Of a stretch of DNA of 64,000 nucleotides, positions 52,150-61,385 are shown in pieces. A program made the position numbers and the translations under genes. How positions within the stretch are numbered: the stretch's first letter is position 1; each line of letters opens with the position of its first letter. This DNA is from an uncultured Flavobacteriaceae bacterium (GTDB taxonomy: Bacteria > Bacteroidota > Bacteroidia > Flavobacteriales > Flavobacteriaceae): positions 1-64,000 of the forward strand of contig CANNAC010000010.1 in assembly GCA_947502495.1 (NCBI GenBank). Reading direction: 5' to 3'. The notes beneath the pieces are model-generated. The model was not told where the DNA came from, made no database searches, and saw nothing but the letters and a program-made list of their open reading frames with translations.

Positions 52150-52848
52150 ATGAGTTTTGAGAAAAAAGCACTGCTTATTATTTCATTACTATTGTTAGTT
52201 TGTAATATCTATATAGTTTCTGTTTACACGATTTTTGAAAATAGAATAATAAGATTAATTAGTGTATTCCTTTACTTTTTATTATTCCTTTATTTTAAAG
52301 GATATAAAAATAAGATCATATGGACGGTTTTTATGTGCTTTTTAGTTTCCGATTTTTTCATGCTTTTTTATGAAAATAGCGTCTACAATAAACTAACCTC
52401 AATATTTTCCATTATTGGCTATTTAATCTTTTTGAGTTACGGATTGAAAAAAGTGCAATTGCGAAAAGTAAATAAATTACTGATTGCCTTTTTTGTGTTT
52501 ATAATCTCTTTAAATTTCTTTTTTCTAGACCAATTAATCCGTTTTATAGCATATAAATTGCACGACGATGTACAGCAAATGTTACTCTATATCTATGGTG
52601 TTGTACTTATCTCGGCCTGCGTTTTTGCAGGGAACTACCATTTCACATCTAATACTACAAAGTCTATGTTTTATATGTATTTTATTTTTGGCTTTGCACT
52701 TTCCGATTTCTTTGCTGTACTCGCATATTATTTGAATTTTGACCTGTTATATATTCCCGAAATATCTTTTTACCTTTTTGCTTATTTCTTTATTATAAGA
52801 TACGCTATTCATGATTATGAAGAGGAATATGTGGTATTCGACAAATAA
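52150..52848 (+). CDS. Polytopic membrane protein, YhhN-like
   Basis: 232 residues with about eight hydrophobic helices (ALLIISLLLLVCNIYIVSVY; ISVFLYFLLFLYF; VFMCFLVSDFFMLFY; IIGYLIFLSYGL; LIAFFVFIISLNFFFL; MLLYIYGVVLISACVFAG; FGFALSDFFAVLAYYLNF; YLFAYFFIIRYAI). The paired SDFF motifs and helix layout resemble the YhhN (lysoplasmalogenase) family, poorly conserved in Bacteroidota. Enzyme activity is uncertain. Starts 42 bases after purM, possibly cotranscribed. Confidence 0.65.
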   Translation: MSFEKKALLIISLLLLVCNIYIVSVYTIFENRIIRLISVFLYFLLFLYFKGYKNKIIWTVFMCFLVSDFFMLFYENSVYNKLTSIFSIIGYLIFLSYGLKKVQLRKVNKLLIAFFVFIISLNFFFLDQLIRFIAYKLHDDVQQMLLYIYGVVLISACVFAGNYHFTSNTTKSMFYMYFIFGFALSDFFAVLAYYLNFDLLYIPEISFYLFAYFFIIRYAIHDYEEEYVVFDK

Positions 52849-52897
52849 CAATAAAAGCTACTTCTTGCCGTTTTCTTGTTAAAAACTGTTAAAAAGA

Positions 52898-52922
52898 TTA
52901 AATACTTTGTTGAAGTATTTAA
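52898..52922. terminator. Hairpin between YhhN-like and DUF3078 genes
   Basis: Perfect 10-bp stem TTAAATACTT/AAGTATTTAA with TGTTG loop; AT-rich, so a weak terminator or an upstream element of the DUF3078 gene. Confidence 0.45.
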
Positions 52923-52947
52923 ATTCGTATGCTATTAAATATTACAC

Positions 52948-53919
52948 ATGAAAAAAGTTTTATTCCTACTACTCGTTTTTGCTATTCAATTTACTTTTGC
53001 TCAATCCGATTCTACGACTGTTGATGTAGATACTACCTTTAGAGAGAGTTTTCCTAAATGGAAAAACAAAAACATTGCTACTCTAGATGTAAGTGAGGTG
53101 GCTTTTGTGAATTGGAATTCTGGAGGAAGTAACTCCATTTCCGCATTATTAGGTATTGTTAGCCAAGCAAACTATAAATTCAAACACTTTTTTTGGAAAA
53201 ATAATATTAATATCCGCTACGGAATTAATAAACAACAAGAACAAGAGTTAAGAAAAACGGAAGATATAATTGAAGTTAATTCTAGTGTTGGCTATAGAAG
53301 CGATAGTTTAACCAATTGGTTTTTTACTTCTAGATTTAATTTTAAAACACAGTTTACAAACGGTTATACCTATCCGAATACCACAAATGCAATTTCTAAA
53401 ATTATGGCGCCAGGTTATTTGTTTTATGGTGTAGGAATCGAATATGGTAAAAACATAGAAAAATTATCGGTTTACTTTTCACCAGCAACTACTAAATCTA
53501 CTTTTGTTTTAGATCAAGAATTAGCTAACGCCGGAGCATTTGGTGTTAAGCCAGCTATTTTAGACGAACAAGAAAATGTGATTAAAAATGGAGAACAAGT
53601 GCGAAATGAGTTTGGCATTCTAATTACAAATGCCTACGAAACAGAAATCGCTACCAATGTTTATATGAAGCATGCCGTAAACTTTTATACCGATTATCTT
53701 AATGACTTCGGAAACATAGATGTAGATTGGCAAGTAAATCTAGATTTTAAAGTGAATAATTACATTAGAGCGAATCTAGGCTCGCATTTAAAGTATGATA
53801 ATGATGTGAAAAATCTGATGGCTATTAATGAAGTAACGGAAGAAGAAGAATATGTTGAAGAAGGAGCCAAAGTACAATGGAAACAAATTCTAGGTATTGG
53901 TGTGGTTGTCGATTTTTAA
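52948..53919 (+). CDS. DUF3078 family outer-membrane-associated protein
   Basis: 323 residues. Signal peptide to FTFAQ, then WNSGGSNSISALLGIVSQANYKF, WFFTSRFNFKTQFTNGYTYPNT, ISKIMAPGYLFYGVGIEYG and ISPATTKSTFVLDQELA, the conserved blocks of DUF3078. Strand-rich, probably an outer-membrane barrel. Function unknown in the family. Convergent with the ABC ATPase gene, ends overlapping by 4 bases. Confidence 0.9.
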   Translation: MKKVLFLLLVFAIQFTFAQSDSTTVDVDTTFRESFPKWKNKNIATLDVSEVAFVNWNSGGSNSISALLGIVSQANYKFKHFFWKNNINIRYGINKQQEQELRKTEDIIEVNSSVGYRSDSLTNWFFTSRFNFKTQFTNGYTYPNTTNAISKIMAPGYLFYGVGIEYGKNIEKLSVYFSPATTKSTFVLDQELANAGAFGVKPAILDEQENVIKNGEQVRNEFGILITNAYETEIATNVYMKHAVNFYTDYLNDFGNIDVDWQVNLDFKVNNYIRANLGSHLKYDNDVKNLMAINEVTEEEEYVEEGAKVQWKQILGIGVVVDF

Positions 53920-54578
53920 GGTATGCTATTTGCGCTTAAGTAGTTGTAAAACTCTAAGTCTTTTAATTCCTTAATTTGTTTGGTGTAGCCATTTTTAAGT
54001 AAGTAGATCGAATCTGCAGTATCGATAATGTCTTTGTACATATGATCGGTGATGATAATAATTTTATGCTGTTTTTCTTCGGTAATCAGACTTTTTAGTT
54101 TCTCCATATAAAGTGGTGCGATATGAGAAAAAGGTTCATCCAATAAAATAATTTCACTTTTACCTTTTACTATTAAATAGGTTTCTACTAAACGACGCTC
54201 TCCACCAGAGAGCAAATGAATCTTGCTGTTTTTATATTTTGAAAAACCTTCAAAAGTAGCCGTGAAAGATTCCCAAGATACCTCTAAGATTTTAAAAATG
54301 GTTTTCAGTTTTAAACCCTTCGAAACAAAATTGTATTGCGGTAATAAGCTAACGTTTTTAGCTAAGTACAAAGGTTTAGTAATTGGTTTGTTGTCTATTC
54401 TTACTAGTTTGTATTTGGGTTGTAATGCTCCAAATAGTATTTGTAGTAAACAGCTTTTTCCGCAACCATTACTTCCAAGAATAGCAGTTACCTTTCCTGT
54501 TTCTGCTTTCAGATAAATTCCATTTAATAATAGTTTGTTAGAAAAAGAAAGCTCTACATTATCTATCTCTAAAATCAT
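53916..54578 (-). CDS. ABC transporter ATP-binding protein
   Basis: 220 residues, a single ABC ATPase: Walker A GSNGCGKS (35-42), Q-loop LLPQYNFVS, signature LSGGERRLVE, Walker B EIILLDEPFSH and switch His in TDHMYK. It is encoded with two small three-helix membrane proteins just upstream (ATGA overlap with the first). The paralogous pair probably forms the membrane part. Substrate unknown; the very small permeases are unusual. Confidence 0.88.
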   Translation of the reverse strand: MILEIDNVELSFSNKLLLNGIYLKAETGKVTAILGSNGCGKSCLLQILFGALQPKYKLVRIDNKPITKPLYLAKNVSLLPQYNFVSKGLKLKTIFKILEVSWESFTATFEGFSKYKNSKIHLLSGGERRLVETYLIVKGKSEIILLDEPFSHIAPLYMEKLKSLITEEKQHKIIIITDHMYKDIIDTADSIYLLKNGYTKQIKELKDLEFYNYLSANSIP

Positions 54579-54853
54579 AGTATTGTTTTTGCTATTAGAA
54601 GAAAGCTAATCGATAATATAGCATCTATAAGAAACACGCAAGCATATAATTTAAAAGTAGAAATACCTGCGTTTTTGTAAAATACTAAATTGTTTTTTGC
54701 TTTTGTTTCTCGAATATAATACCATAAAAATATGGTGAGAAGTAGTTTTAGGAATACAAGAACAGCAATATTACTTCCTGCCAAAACATTAATTATAAAC
54801 GACCAAAGAAGGAACGGTTTGTAAAAAATAAAAATAAGTTTTAGCGATTTCAT
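54575..54853 (-). CDS. Small three-helix membrane protein, partner of the ABC ATPase (92 aa)
   Basis: 92 residues. Hydrophobic helices near 10-32 (PFLLWSFIINVLAGSNIAVLVF), 35-45 and 72-91 (LYACVFLIDAILSISFLLIA). It begins MKSLKLIFIFYKPFLLWSF and aligns along its whole length with the next protein (MKLLKGIFAYYKPLFLWSF), so the two arose by tandem duplication. Its ATGA overlap with the ATPase gene supports a common complex. Confidence 0.7.
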   Translation of the reverse strand: MKSLKLIFIFYKPFLLWSFIINVLAGSNIAVLVFLKLLLTIFLWYYIRETKAKNNLVFYKNAGISTFKLYACVFLIDAILSISFLLIAKTIL

Positions 54854-54916
54854 GCCTCCTAATTAAAGCGTTTTTTTGGGTAATGTTAAAGATATTTGGA
54901 AAGGTTTAACAGTATG

Positions 54917-55204
54917 TCAAGCAAAACCTTTTATCAAAAATATAAAAATAAGAGATACAGCACAGTCTATTAAAAATAAGAAACAGAGTAGTTTTAGGTT
55001 CGAAACACCTACCATTTTATAAAAGCCAATTCTTCTTCTAACGCTGGCATCTTTTAGTAATAACCAAAATAAAATCACTACAAATAGCTTGGTTAGAATA
55101 GTAAGCATAAAGCTTTGACTTATTATTAAAACAATAAGATTTATAGTAAAAGACCACAGAAATAGTGGTTTATAGTAAGCAAATATTCCTTTTAGCAGTT
55201 TCAT
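54917..55204 (-). CDS. Small three-helix membrane protein, tandem paralogue (95 aa)
   Basis: 95 residues from ATG 55204; a GTG at 55231 would add nine residues but breaks the match to its paralogue. Shared landmarks with the 92-aa protein: YKPLFLWSFTINL, a hydrophobic middle with a Lys-Leu pair, R..IGFYKMVGVSNLKLLCFLFLIDCAVS. Separated from the 92-aa gene by 63 bases. Probably a membrane subunit of the same small ABC system. Confidence 0.7.
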   Translation of the reverse strand: MKLLKGIFAYYKPLFLWSFTINLIVLIISQSFMLTILTKLFVVILFWLLLKDASVRRRIGFYKMVGVSNLKLLCFLFLIDCAVSLIFIFLIKGFA

Positions 55205-55321
55205 GAGTACTATTAAAACGCAAAAGGGCACGAATTATTTTCATAACAATATTGCTAGTCTATACACTATATAAAATCCATAAATTATCGTATTTTTGGC
55301 ATACAATTTTTTAGAAGATAG

Positions 55322-56398
55322 ATGTTAGATAAATTACAAATAGTAAAACAACGTTTTGATGAGGTTAGTGATTTAATCATTCAACCAGATATTATCACAG
55401 ATCAAAAGCGTTATGTAGAGTTAAATAAAGAATACAAAGACTTACGCCTTTTAATGGATAAACGTGAGCAATATATAGAGTTTACAGAGAATCTTGCTGA
55501 AGCGGAAGCGATTATTGCAGATGGTAGCGATGCCGAAATGGTAGAGATGGCCAAAATGCAATATGACGAAGCTAAAGAAGGGATTCCTAAGTTAGACGAT
55601 GAAATTCGTGTACTATTAATTCCTAAAGATCCGCAAGATTCTAAAAATGCAGTAGTAGAATTACGCGCAGGAACTGGTGGCGATGAAGCGAGTATTTTTG
55701 CTGGAGATTTGTTTAGAATGTACACCAAATACTGTGAAGGTAGAGGTTGGAAAGTAGATACTGTAGATTATAGTGAAGGGACCAATGGTGGTTTTAAAGA
55801 AATTCAATTTGAAGTTACTGGTAATGATGTGTACGGAACTTTAAAATTTGAAGCTGGTGTACATCGTGTTCAACGTGTACCACAAACCGAAACTCAAGGT
55901 CGTGTACATACAAGTGCTGCAACTGTTATGGTATTTCCAGAAGCCGAAGAATTTGATGTAGAAATAAATCCAAAAGATGTACGTATCGATTTTTTCTGTT
56001 CTTCAGGACCTGGAGGACAATCGGTAAATACAACCTATTCTGCAGTGCGTTTAACACATGTTCCAACCGGATTGGTAGCACAATGTCAAGATCAAAAATC
56101 ACAACATAAAAACAAAGAGAAAGCATTTAAAGTATTGCGTTCTCGTTTGTATGATATGGAGTTGGCTAAGAAAAACGAAGAAGATGCTGCTTTACGTGGT
56201 ACGATGGTAACTTCTGGTGATAGAAGTGCTAAGATTAGAACCTATAACTATTCGCAAGGTCGTGTAACCGATCATAGAATCGGATTAACACTTTACGATT
56301 TACAAAATATTGTAAATGGGGATATTCAAAAAATTATAGACGAATTACAATTAGCAGATAACACCGAGAAGTTAAAAGCTAGTGACGAACACCTTTAA
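55322..56398 (+). CDS. prfA: Peptide chain release factor 1
   Basis: 358 residues, standard RF1 length. GGQ motif in [19 protein letters not shown] (~231), the RF1-type [19 protein letters not shown] and [18 protein letters not shown] blocks, and C-terminal [22 protein letters not shown]. It terminates translation at UAA and UAG. Followed by a terminator hairpin. Confidence 0.98.
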   Translation: MLDKLQIVKQRFDEVSDLIIQPDIITDQKRYVELNKEYKDLRLLMDKREQYIEFTENLAEAEAIIADGSDAEMVEMAKMQYDEAKEGIPKLDDEIRVLLIPKDPQDSKNAVVELRAGTGGDEASIFAGDLFRMYTKYCEGRGWKVDTVDYSEGTNGGFKEIQFEVTGNDVYGTLKFEAGVHRVQRVPQTETQGRVHTSAATVMVFPEAEEFDVEINPKDVRIDFFCSSGPGGQSVNTTYSAVRLTHVPTGLVAQCQDQKSQHKNKEKAFKVLRSRLYDMELAKKNEEDAALRGTMVTSGDRSAKIRTYNYSQGRVTDHRIGLTLYDLQNIVNGDIQKIIDELQLADNTEKLKASDEHL

Positions 56399-56402
56399 TA
56401 AT

Positions 56403-56425
56403 AAGCCTCTTTTTGAGGCTTTTTT
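56403..56425 (+). terminator. Terminator of prfA
   Basis: AAGCCTC (56403-56409) pairs with GAGGCTT (56415-56421) then a T-run. A second hairpin (CTGCAAGGTT/AACCTTGTAG, 56437-56460) follows in the gap before pyrF. Confidence 0.85.
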
Positions 56426-56504
56426 AATAATATTCCTGCAAGGTTTTTAGAACCTTGTAGGTATCAAAACAATAGTTTCCTCTGTTAGAGGATTAAGGAG
56501 GCGC

Positions 56505-57332
56505 ATGACAACACAACAACTTACTGCTCAGATCCAAAAAAAGAAATCCTTTCTATGTATCGGATTGGATGTCGATTTAAATAAAATTCCGAAACATCTT
56601 TTAAAAGAAGAAGATCCCATATTTGCTTTTAATAAGGCTATCATAGATGCCACACATCATTTATGCGTTGCCTATAAACCGAATACTGCTTTTTATGAAG
56701 CCTACGGATTGAAAGGTTGGAAAGCTTTAGAAAAGACCATTAACTACTTAAACGAAAAGCATCCAGAAATTTTCACCATTGCGGATGCAAAACGTGGGGA
56801 TATTGGTAATACAAGTACCATGTATGCTAAAGCTTTTTTTGAAGACTTAGCGTTCGATAGTGTCACTGTTGCACCGTATATGGGAAAAGATTCTGTAGAA
56901 CCTTTTTTAGCTTTTGAAAACAAGCATACTATTATGTTGGCATTAACTTCCAACGAAGGTGCTTTCGATTTTCAGACCAAACAAGTAGAAGGAAAAGAAT
57001 TGTATAAGCAAGTGTTAGAGACTTCTAAAAACTGGAAAAATTCAGAAAACCTAATGTATGTGGTTGGTGCTACTAAAGCAGAATATTTTACAGAAATCAG
57101 AAAAATTGTTCCAAATAGCTTTTTACTTGTTCCAGGCGTTGGAGCGCAAGGAGGAAATTTACAAGACGTTTGTAAATACGGAATGAGTGATACTATAGGT
57201 TTATTAATAAATTCTTCAAGAGGAATTATTTACGCTTCCAAAGAACTAGATTTTGCAGATGCAGCAGCAAATAGTGCCAAAGAACTGCAAGCGCAAATGG
57301 AAGTGATTCTATCATTGCGAGTAACGAAGTAA
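56505..57332 (+). CDS. pyrF: Orotidine-5'-phosphate decarboxylase (type 2)
   Basis: 275 residues. [13 protein letters not shown] start, [13 protein letters not shown], catalytic [13 protein letters not shown] (Lys/Asp pair), [13 protein letters not shown] and [11 protein letters not shown] phosphate-binding region: the longer type-2 family. Catalyses the last step of UMP synthesis. It has an unusually strong Shine-Dalgarno sequence for this phylum (AAGGAGG, 5 bases before ATG). The BtuF-like gene starts 9 bases after it. Confidence 0.96.
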   Translation: MTTQQLTAQIQKKKSFLCIGLDVDLNKIPKHLLKEEDPIFAFNKAIIDATHHLCVAYKPNTAFYEAYGLKGWKALEKTINYLNEKHPEIFTIADAKRGDIGNTSTMYAKAFFEDLAFDSVTVAPYMGKDSVEPFLAFENKHTIMLALTSNEGAFDFQTKQVEGKELYKQVLETSKNWKNSENLMYVVGATKAEYFTEIRKIVPNSFLLVPGVGAQGGNLQDVCKYGMSDTIGLLINSSRGIIYASKELDFADAAANSAKELQAQMEVILSLRVTK

Positions 57333-57341
57333 TCCTTTTAA

Positions 57342-58124
57342 ATGAAGCTAAAAGATCAACTAGGAAGAGAATTATGTTTAGAATCCGTTCCTAAACGGAT
57401 TGTTTCCTTAGTGCCTTCGCAAACCGAATTGCTCTATGATTTAGGTTTAGAATCTTCTATTGTAGGTATTACTAAATTCTGTGTACATCCAAAACATTTA
57501 CTAAAAACAAAAACGATTGTTGGTGGTACAAAGCAAATAAATCTGGAAAAAATAAAAGCCTTACAGCCAGATATTATTCTATGTAATAAAGAGGAAAACA
57601 CAAAAGATATTGTGGGTGCTTGTAGTGCTATTTGTGCGGTTCATGTTTCCGAAATTGAAAATGTTTCCCATTGTGTAGAAATGATTCAGCAATATGGAGA
57701 AATATTCAATAAGAAGGAAGAAGCTTCCGTGATTTCAGAAAAAATTCAAATCAATTTAAAAGATTTTCAAAATTTTATAAAAGACAAACCAACTTTAAAA
57801 GTGGCGTATTTCATCTGGAAAAACCCTTTTATGGTTGCAGGTAAAGACACCTTTATTAATTATTTATTACAATTAAATAAATTGGTAAATGTATATGCCG
57901 TTTTAGGAAGGTATCCAGAAATTGAAATGCAACAAGATAAAGATGTAGACGTGATCTTTTTGTCTAGTGAGCCATATCCTTTTAAAGAAAAACATATAGA
58001 AGAATTACAAGCGTACTATACTAATGCCAAAATACAATTAGTAGATGGTGAAATGTTTTCGTGGTATGGTTCTAGACTAATGAAGTCTTTTAGTTATTTC
58101 AAGAAGCTACATGTAAGTCTTTAG
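57342..58124 (+). CDS. BtuF-like metal/cobalamin-binding periplasmic-type protein
   Basis: 260 residues of the helical-backbone substrate-binding fold: RIVSLVPSQTELLYDLGL, IVGITKFCVHP, VGGTKQINLEKIKALQPDIILCNKEEN, VAYFIWKNPFMVAGKDTFIN, and RYPEIEMQ. No signal peptide is visible, as in many family members described as cobalamin-binding. It may bind corrinoid or a metal complex; no transporter genes lie beside it. Possibly cotranscribed with pyrF. Confidence 0.8.
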   Translation: MKLKDQLGRELCLESVPKRIVSLVPSQTELLYDLGLESSIVGITKFCVHPKHLLKTKTIVGGTKQINLEKIKALQPDIILCNKEENTKDIVGACSAICAVHVSEIENVSHCVEMIQQYGEIFNKKEEASVISEKIQINLKDFQNFIKDKPTLKVAYFIWKNPFMVAGKDTFINYLLQLNKLVNVYAVLGRYPEIEMQQDKDVDVIFLSSEPYPFKEKHIEELQAYYTNAKIQLVDGEMFSWYGSRLMKSFSYFKKLHVSL

Positions 58125-58319
58125 TGTACTTTTTCTTGTATATCACTTCTATAAACGGTACAGCTTTTTTATCTGTAGCTCTTAGGTTTAATAACTTGTT
58201 TAAATTTGGTTTTATTTTTCCGACTTTGCAAAAATGTGTGCTCATAACTTGTTCTTTATATATAAAGTACGAGTTTTTTGTGCATTTGGATTTTAAGCAA
58301 AGGTTAAATAAAAGATAAA

Positions 58320-58520
58320 TTAAGAAGTTACAGAATGTGATGTATCTCTAGATAGGTATTTTAACTTGTTTAGTTTGCCTAAAAGTTTAATCGCTCTATA
58401 TTCTGAAATATCACTTAATGCGTGATCTGTTTGTCTGAAATTATAAGCTTGCTCGATAAGATTTTTGTATTTCTTATCGAGTTTACTTTGGTGCTTTTTT
58501 ATTAAATCATTGTTGTTCAT
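58320..58520 (-). CDS. Lacal_2735-like small protein (66 aa)
   Basis: 66 residues, charged, helical: LIKKHQSKLDKKYKNLIEQAYNF then SDISEYRAIKLLGKLNKLK. The pattern matches the small Lacal_2735 family of Flavobacteria (coiled-coil-like, function unknown). Convergent with the BtuF-like gene. An ORF at 58124-58318 on the other strand is not supported by any feature. Confidence 0.65.
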   Translation of the reverse strand: MNNNDLIKKHQSKLDKKYKNLIEQAYNFRQTDHALSDISEYRAIKLLGKLNKLKYLSRDTSHSVTS

Positions 58521-58670
58521 GGTGGTAATTAGCTATTAGTCAATTAAATATACGTTATTTATTGACAGCTTAAACATACTTTTATTAAATTTAACAAAAA
58601 AAGTTTCTTTTAAATTAAGCGTTCCATTTCCAATTTACATCTTCTAAATAGTGTGTTTGACTTGCAAATA

Positions 58671-58706
58671 AAAAGCCTTTGAAGAAATGATTCTTCAAAG
58701 GCTTTT
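58671..58706. terminator. Bidirectional terminator near the DUF4197 gene
   Basis: A perfect 16-bp stem (58671-58686 with 58691-58706, core GCCTTTGAAGAA) with ATGA loop and flanking A/T runs; 44 bases beyond the end of the leftward DUF4197 gene. Confidence 0.9.
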
Positions 58707-58749
58707 TATGTTTTAATAATCTAATTTTCTAAATATCGAAGAACCAAGA

Positions 58750-59454
58750 TTAATCTTGTAAAGCAAAAACCTTACGTAATAAATCTGTAGTTCTAGAAGC
58801 TGTTTTACCTCTAATTTCTTTTTCTTCTACGGCAATCATTTTATAAACCCCATTTAAAGCTTCACCGGTAACATAGTCTGTTAAATCTGGATTCACATTA
58901 CTAGTAAAAGGAATCGCATTATACTTGTTAATTAAATTAGACCAAATTTCATCTGCACCAACTTTGCTAAAAGAGTTTTTAATCACAGGATTAAATTTAG
59001 CATATAAAGCGGTTTGTGTTTTGCTGGTTAAATATTGCGTAGCGGCATCATCATTACCAAGAAGAATGTTTTTCGCATCTGCAAAAGTGATGTCTTTAAC
59101 CGCGCTAACAAAAATAGGAGTTGCTTCACTTACCGCATCTTCTGCAGCTCTGTTTAATACTTTTAAACCTTCATCTGCTAAACTACTTAGCCCGATATCA
59201 CGTAATGCTTTGTCTACTTTTTTTAATTCTTCAGGTAGTACTATTTTTACTAAGTCATTTTTGAAAAAACCATCCTTTTGTGTTAGTTTGGTAACTTGTT
59301 TGTCAATACCAAGATCTAAAGCTTGGCGTAAACCAGAACCAATTTCAGATTCAGATATTCCAACTTCTTCTGGCAATTGATCTATTACTTGTTGTAATTC
59401 TGCACAAGCAGTAAAGTTTAAAATAATAACTAAGGCTAAAATTTTACGTATCAT
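58750..59454 (-). CDS. DUF4197 domain lipoprotein
   Basis: 234 residues. Lipoprotein-type signal LVIILNFTACAEL (lipobox Cys 17), then the DUF4197 body: GLRQALDLGIDKQVTKLTQKDGFFKND, VKIVLPEELKKVDKALRDIGL, EDAVSEATPIFVSAVKDITFADAKNILLGNDDAATQYL and NPDLTDYVTGEALNGVYKMIAVEEKEIR. Periplasmic, all-alpha, function unknown. Single gene with its own terminator. Confidence 0.93.
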   Translation of the reverse strand: MIRKILALVIILNFTACAELQQVIDQLPEEVGISESEIGSGLRQALDLGIDKQVTKLTQKDGFFKNDLVKIVLPEELKKVDKALRDIGLSSLADEGLKVLNRAAEDAVSEATPIFVSAVKDITFADAKNILLGNDDAATQYLTSKTQTALYAKFNPVIKNSFSKVGADEIWSNLINKYNAIPFTSNVNPDLTDYVTGEALNGVYKMIAVEEKEIRGKTASRTTDLLRKVFALQD

Positions 59455-59492
59455 ATTTTTTTTGTTTTTATTTAAGCGGTTAAAGATATAAT

Positions 59493-61091
59493 TTAAAGTG
59501 CTGCAATTGCTCCATTGTTATTTATTATTTCTGCATCTATAATATTGGCGTCAAATCCGCTAAAATTGGCAATATCATTTTCTGTGATTTGAATGTTGTC
59601 TTTTTCTAAACTCGTTTTGTTTTTTATTTTATTTACTATGTTTATGCAATAATTTTGATTTGTAAAAAACGTAGTTGTGTTTTTTAAGGATGGCTGCGGA
59701 GGAGTTATGATTAACTTAGAATCAAAGGTGTTGTTTTTAATTGTTGCATTACTGAAAGCTCCGAAAACACCAAAATATTTAAAGTCTAAAAAAGTGTTAT
59801 TAGTAACCGTTAATACGTATGTGTTCTGTTTTTCTAGCTCATAAGGAATAGAAGATCGAATACCTATATCTGCATTGTTAAAGGTGTTGTTTTCAATATT
59901 AACATTCCCTAATTCATTATAAAATAGTTTTCCTTCTTTTTCAACTTCTTTGGTGTATTCGTTTCCTTTAAGGTAAACTCCAGATGCAATTAAATCTACA
60001 TATTTCCAAACAGATTCTGGAAGTTGGGATTCTTGCAAAAGATCAAAATCATAATTTACAGTATTAAAAACATTGTTTTTAATTAAAATATTAGATATTT
60101 TCTTTCCAGTTTTAAAGTCTTTACGAGCTACATCAGGGAACCCATAAGTTATAAATACTCCCGTTCTACTATTATGAACTGTAGCGTTTTTGATTACTAC
60201 ATTTTCTGTTTGTTCATTGTCTTGCTGTGTACCTATAGAAAATGCTCTATTCGCATTATATAAATCCACAGTAACGTTGTTTATCGTTACATTTTTTGCA
60301 TTAAAAATAGCTAAGCCATTCATGGTTGGGTCACTAATAGCGCCTGCTGCTGTAAATTCAATTTTTAAATCGGAAACACGAATATTTTCTATTTGTTCGT
60401 AATTATTTTCATTATATGAGAAGTTACCATTTCCCGTTGGATGGGAACCTCTTATTACAATCAGGGCCCCTTGTCGCGTAGAAGCATTTAAACCATTGGA
60501 TGTCGTGGTAGATTTAAATAAGAAATTTTTTTCGTCAAACTTTAAAATTGTCTTATCGCCTTTACCATACATGTGAATATTGCTAAAGTCTATAATTAAA
60601 TCTCTAAAATAGTAAGTCCCTTCTGAGAATTTTATACTACCTCCATGGGATGCTTTTATATCCAACATCATTTGCTTGGATAAACCGTATTGTGAAATAT
60701 TATTAGGAACCTGGTTAGGTATCATTCCCCACCATTCTGGCTTAAAAACTTTTTGGTTGGTAAAAATAACATTTGGCTTTTGATCATTCCAATCTGCATC
60801 TCCTTTCGAAAAATGAAATATCTGATGTTTTCCTGCTTTTATTACTCCTTTAATTGTGATTGTTTGGTCTTCTTCAATAAGGAATTTTCCGTTTTCTGTA
60901 AATATCAAGGTTAGGTATTCTGGAATAACTAGGTTATTAGAGAAATACATTGGCTTATCGATAAGGATAATATTATCGTTTTCTGAAAGTTCTTCAGCAA
61001 TTAATAAATCTAGTTCTTTTGACATTATAACTTCATTAGAAAATGTGAATCCGTTTAGGATTAAGAATAGTAATAATATGGCGTTTTTCAT
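59493..61091 (-). CDS. Secreted right-handed parallel beta-helix protein
   Basis: 532 residues with signal peptide (to FTFSN). The body has pectate-lyase-like coils with repeated asparagine ladders (NGLAIFNAKNVTINNVTV, QTENVVIKNATVHNSRTGVFI, ISNILIKNNVFNTV, LGNVNIENNTFNNADIGI, YVLTVTNNTFLDFKYFGVFG, NATIKNNTFDS), i.e. a right-handed beta-helix as in polysaccharide-processing enzymes. A WWGMIP motif lies near 130. No T9SS tail. Substrate unknown; polysaccharide binding or cleavage plausible. Single gene. Confidence 0.85.
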   Translation of the reverse strand: MKNAILLLFLILNGFTFSNEVIMSKELDLLIAEELSENDNIILIDKPMYFSNNLVIPEYLTLIFTENGKFLIEEDQTITIKGVIKAGKHQIFHFSKGDADWNDQKPNVIFTNQKVFKPEWWGMIPNQVPNNISQYGLSKQMMLDIKASHGGSIKFSEGTYYFRDLIIDFSNIHMYGKGDKTILKFDEKNFLFKSTTTSNGLNASTRQGALIVIRGSHPTGNGNFSYNENNYEQIENIRVSDLKIEFTAAGAISDPTMNGLAIFNAKNVTINNVTVDLYNANRAFSIGTQQDNEQTENVVIKNATVHNSRTGVFITYGFPDVARKDFKTGKKISNILIKNNVFNTVNYDFDLLQESQLPESVWKYVDLIASGVYLKGNEYTKEVEKEGKLFYNELGNVNIENNTFNNADIGIRSSIPYELEKQNTYVLTVTNNTFLDFKYFGVFGAFSNATIKNNTFDSKLIITPPQPSLKNTTTFFTNQNYCINIVNKIKNKTSLEKDNIQITENDIANFSGFDANIIDAEIINNNGAIAAL

Positions 61092-61385
61092 AAGAATAAT
61101 ATTTATAATTGAATAATTACAAATACTATTCCTGAAAAAGGATATTATGAATTAAATAGGTTTTATTATGATTTATTTGTGTTAAAATTATGATTTAATT
61201 ATCATAATTGAATGATTAATGTTAAAGTAGTATTAAATGCACACTTGTAGCTTTTGTTCAGAGGATGATTTTTATCTGAAACTATGGCTTTGTAATCGCT
61301 ACACTAAATGTAATAATAGAATAGTCTTGTTATTTGTTATACTAGTTAAAGTAATAGTCTTTTCTATTGTTTCAGCACATAGTAA

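Noticed and set aside
58124-58318. 64-aa ORF after the BtuF-like gene
   Set aside because: No protein features; rich in Phe/Leu from T-tracts and convergent with the Lacal_2735-like gene.
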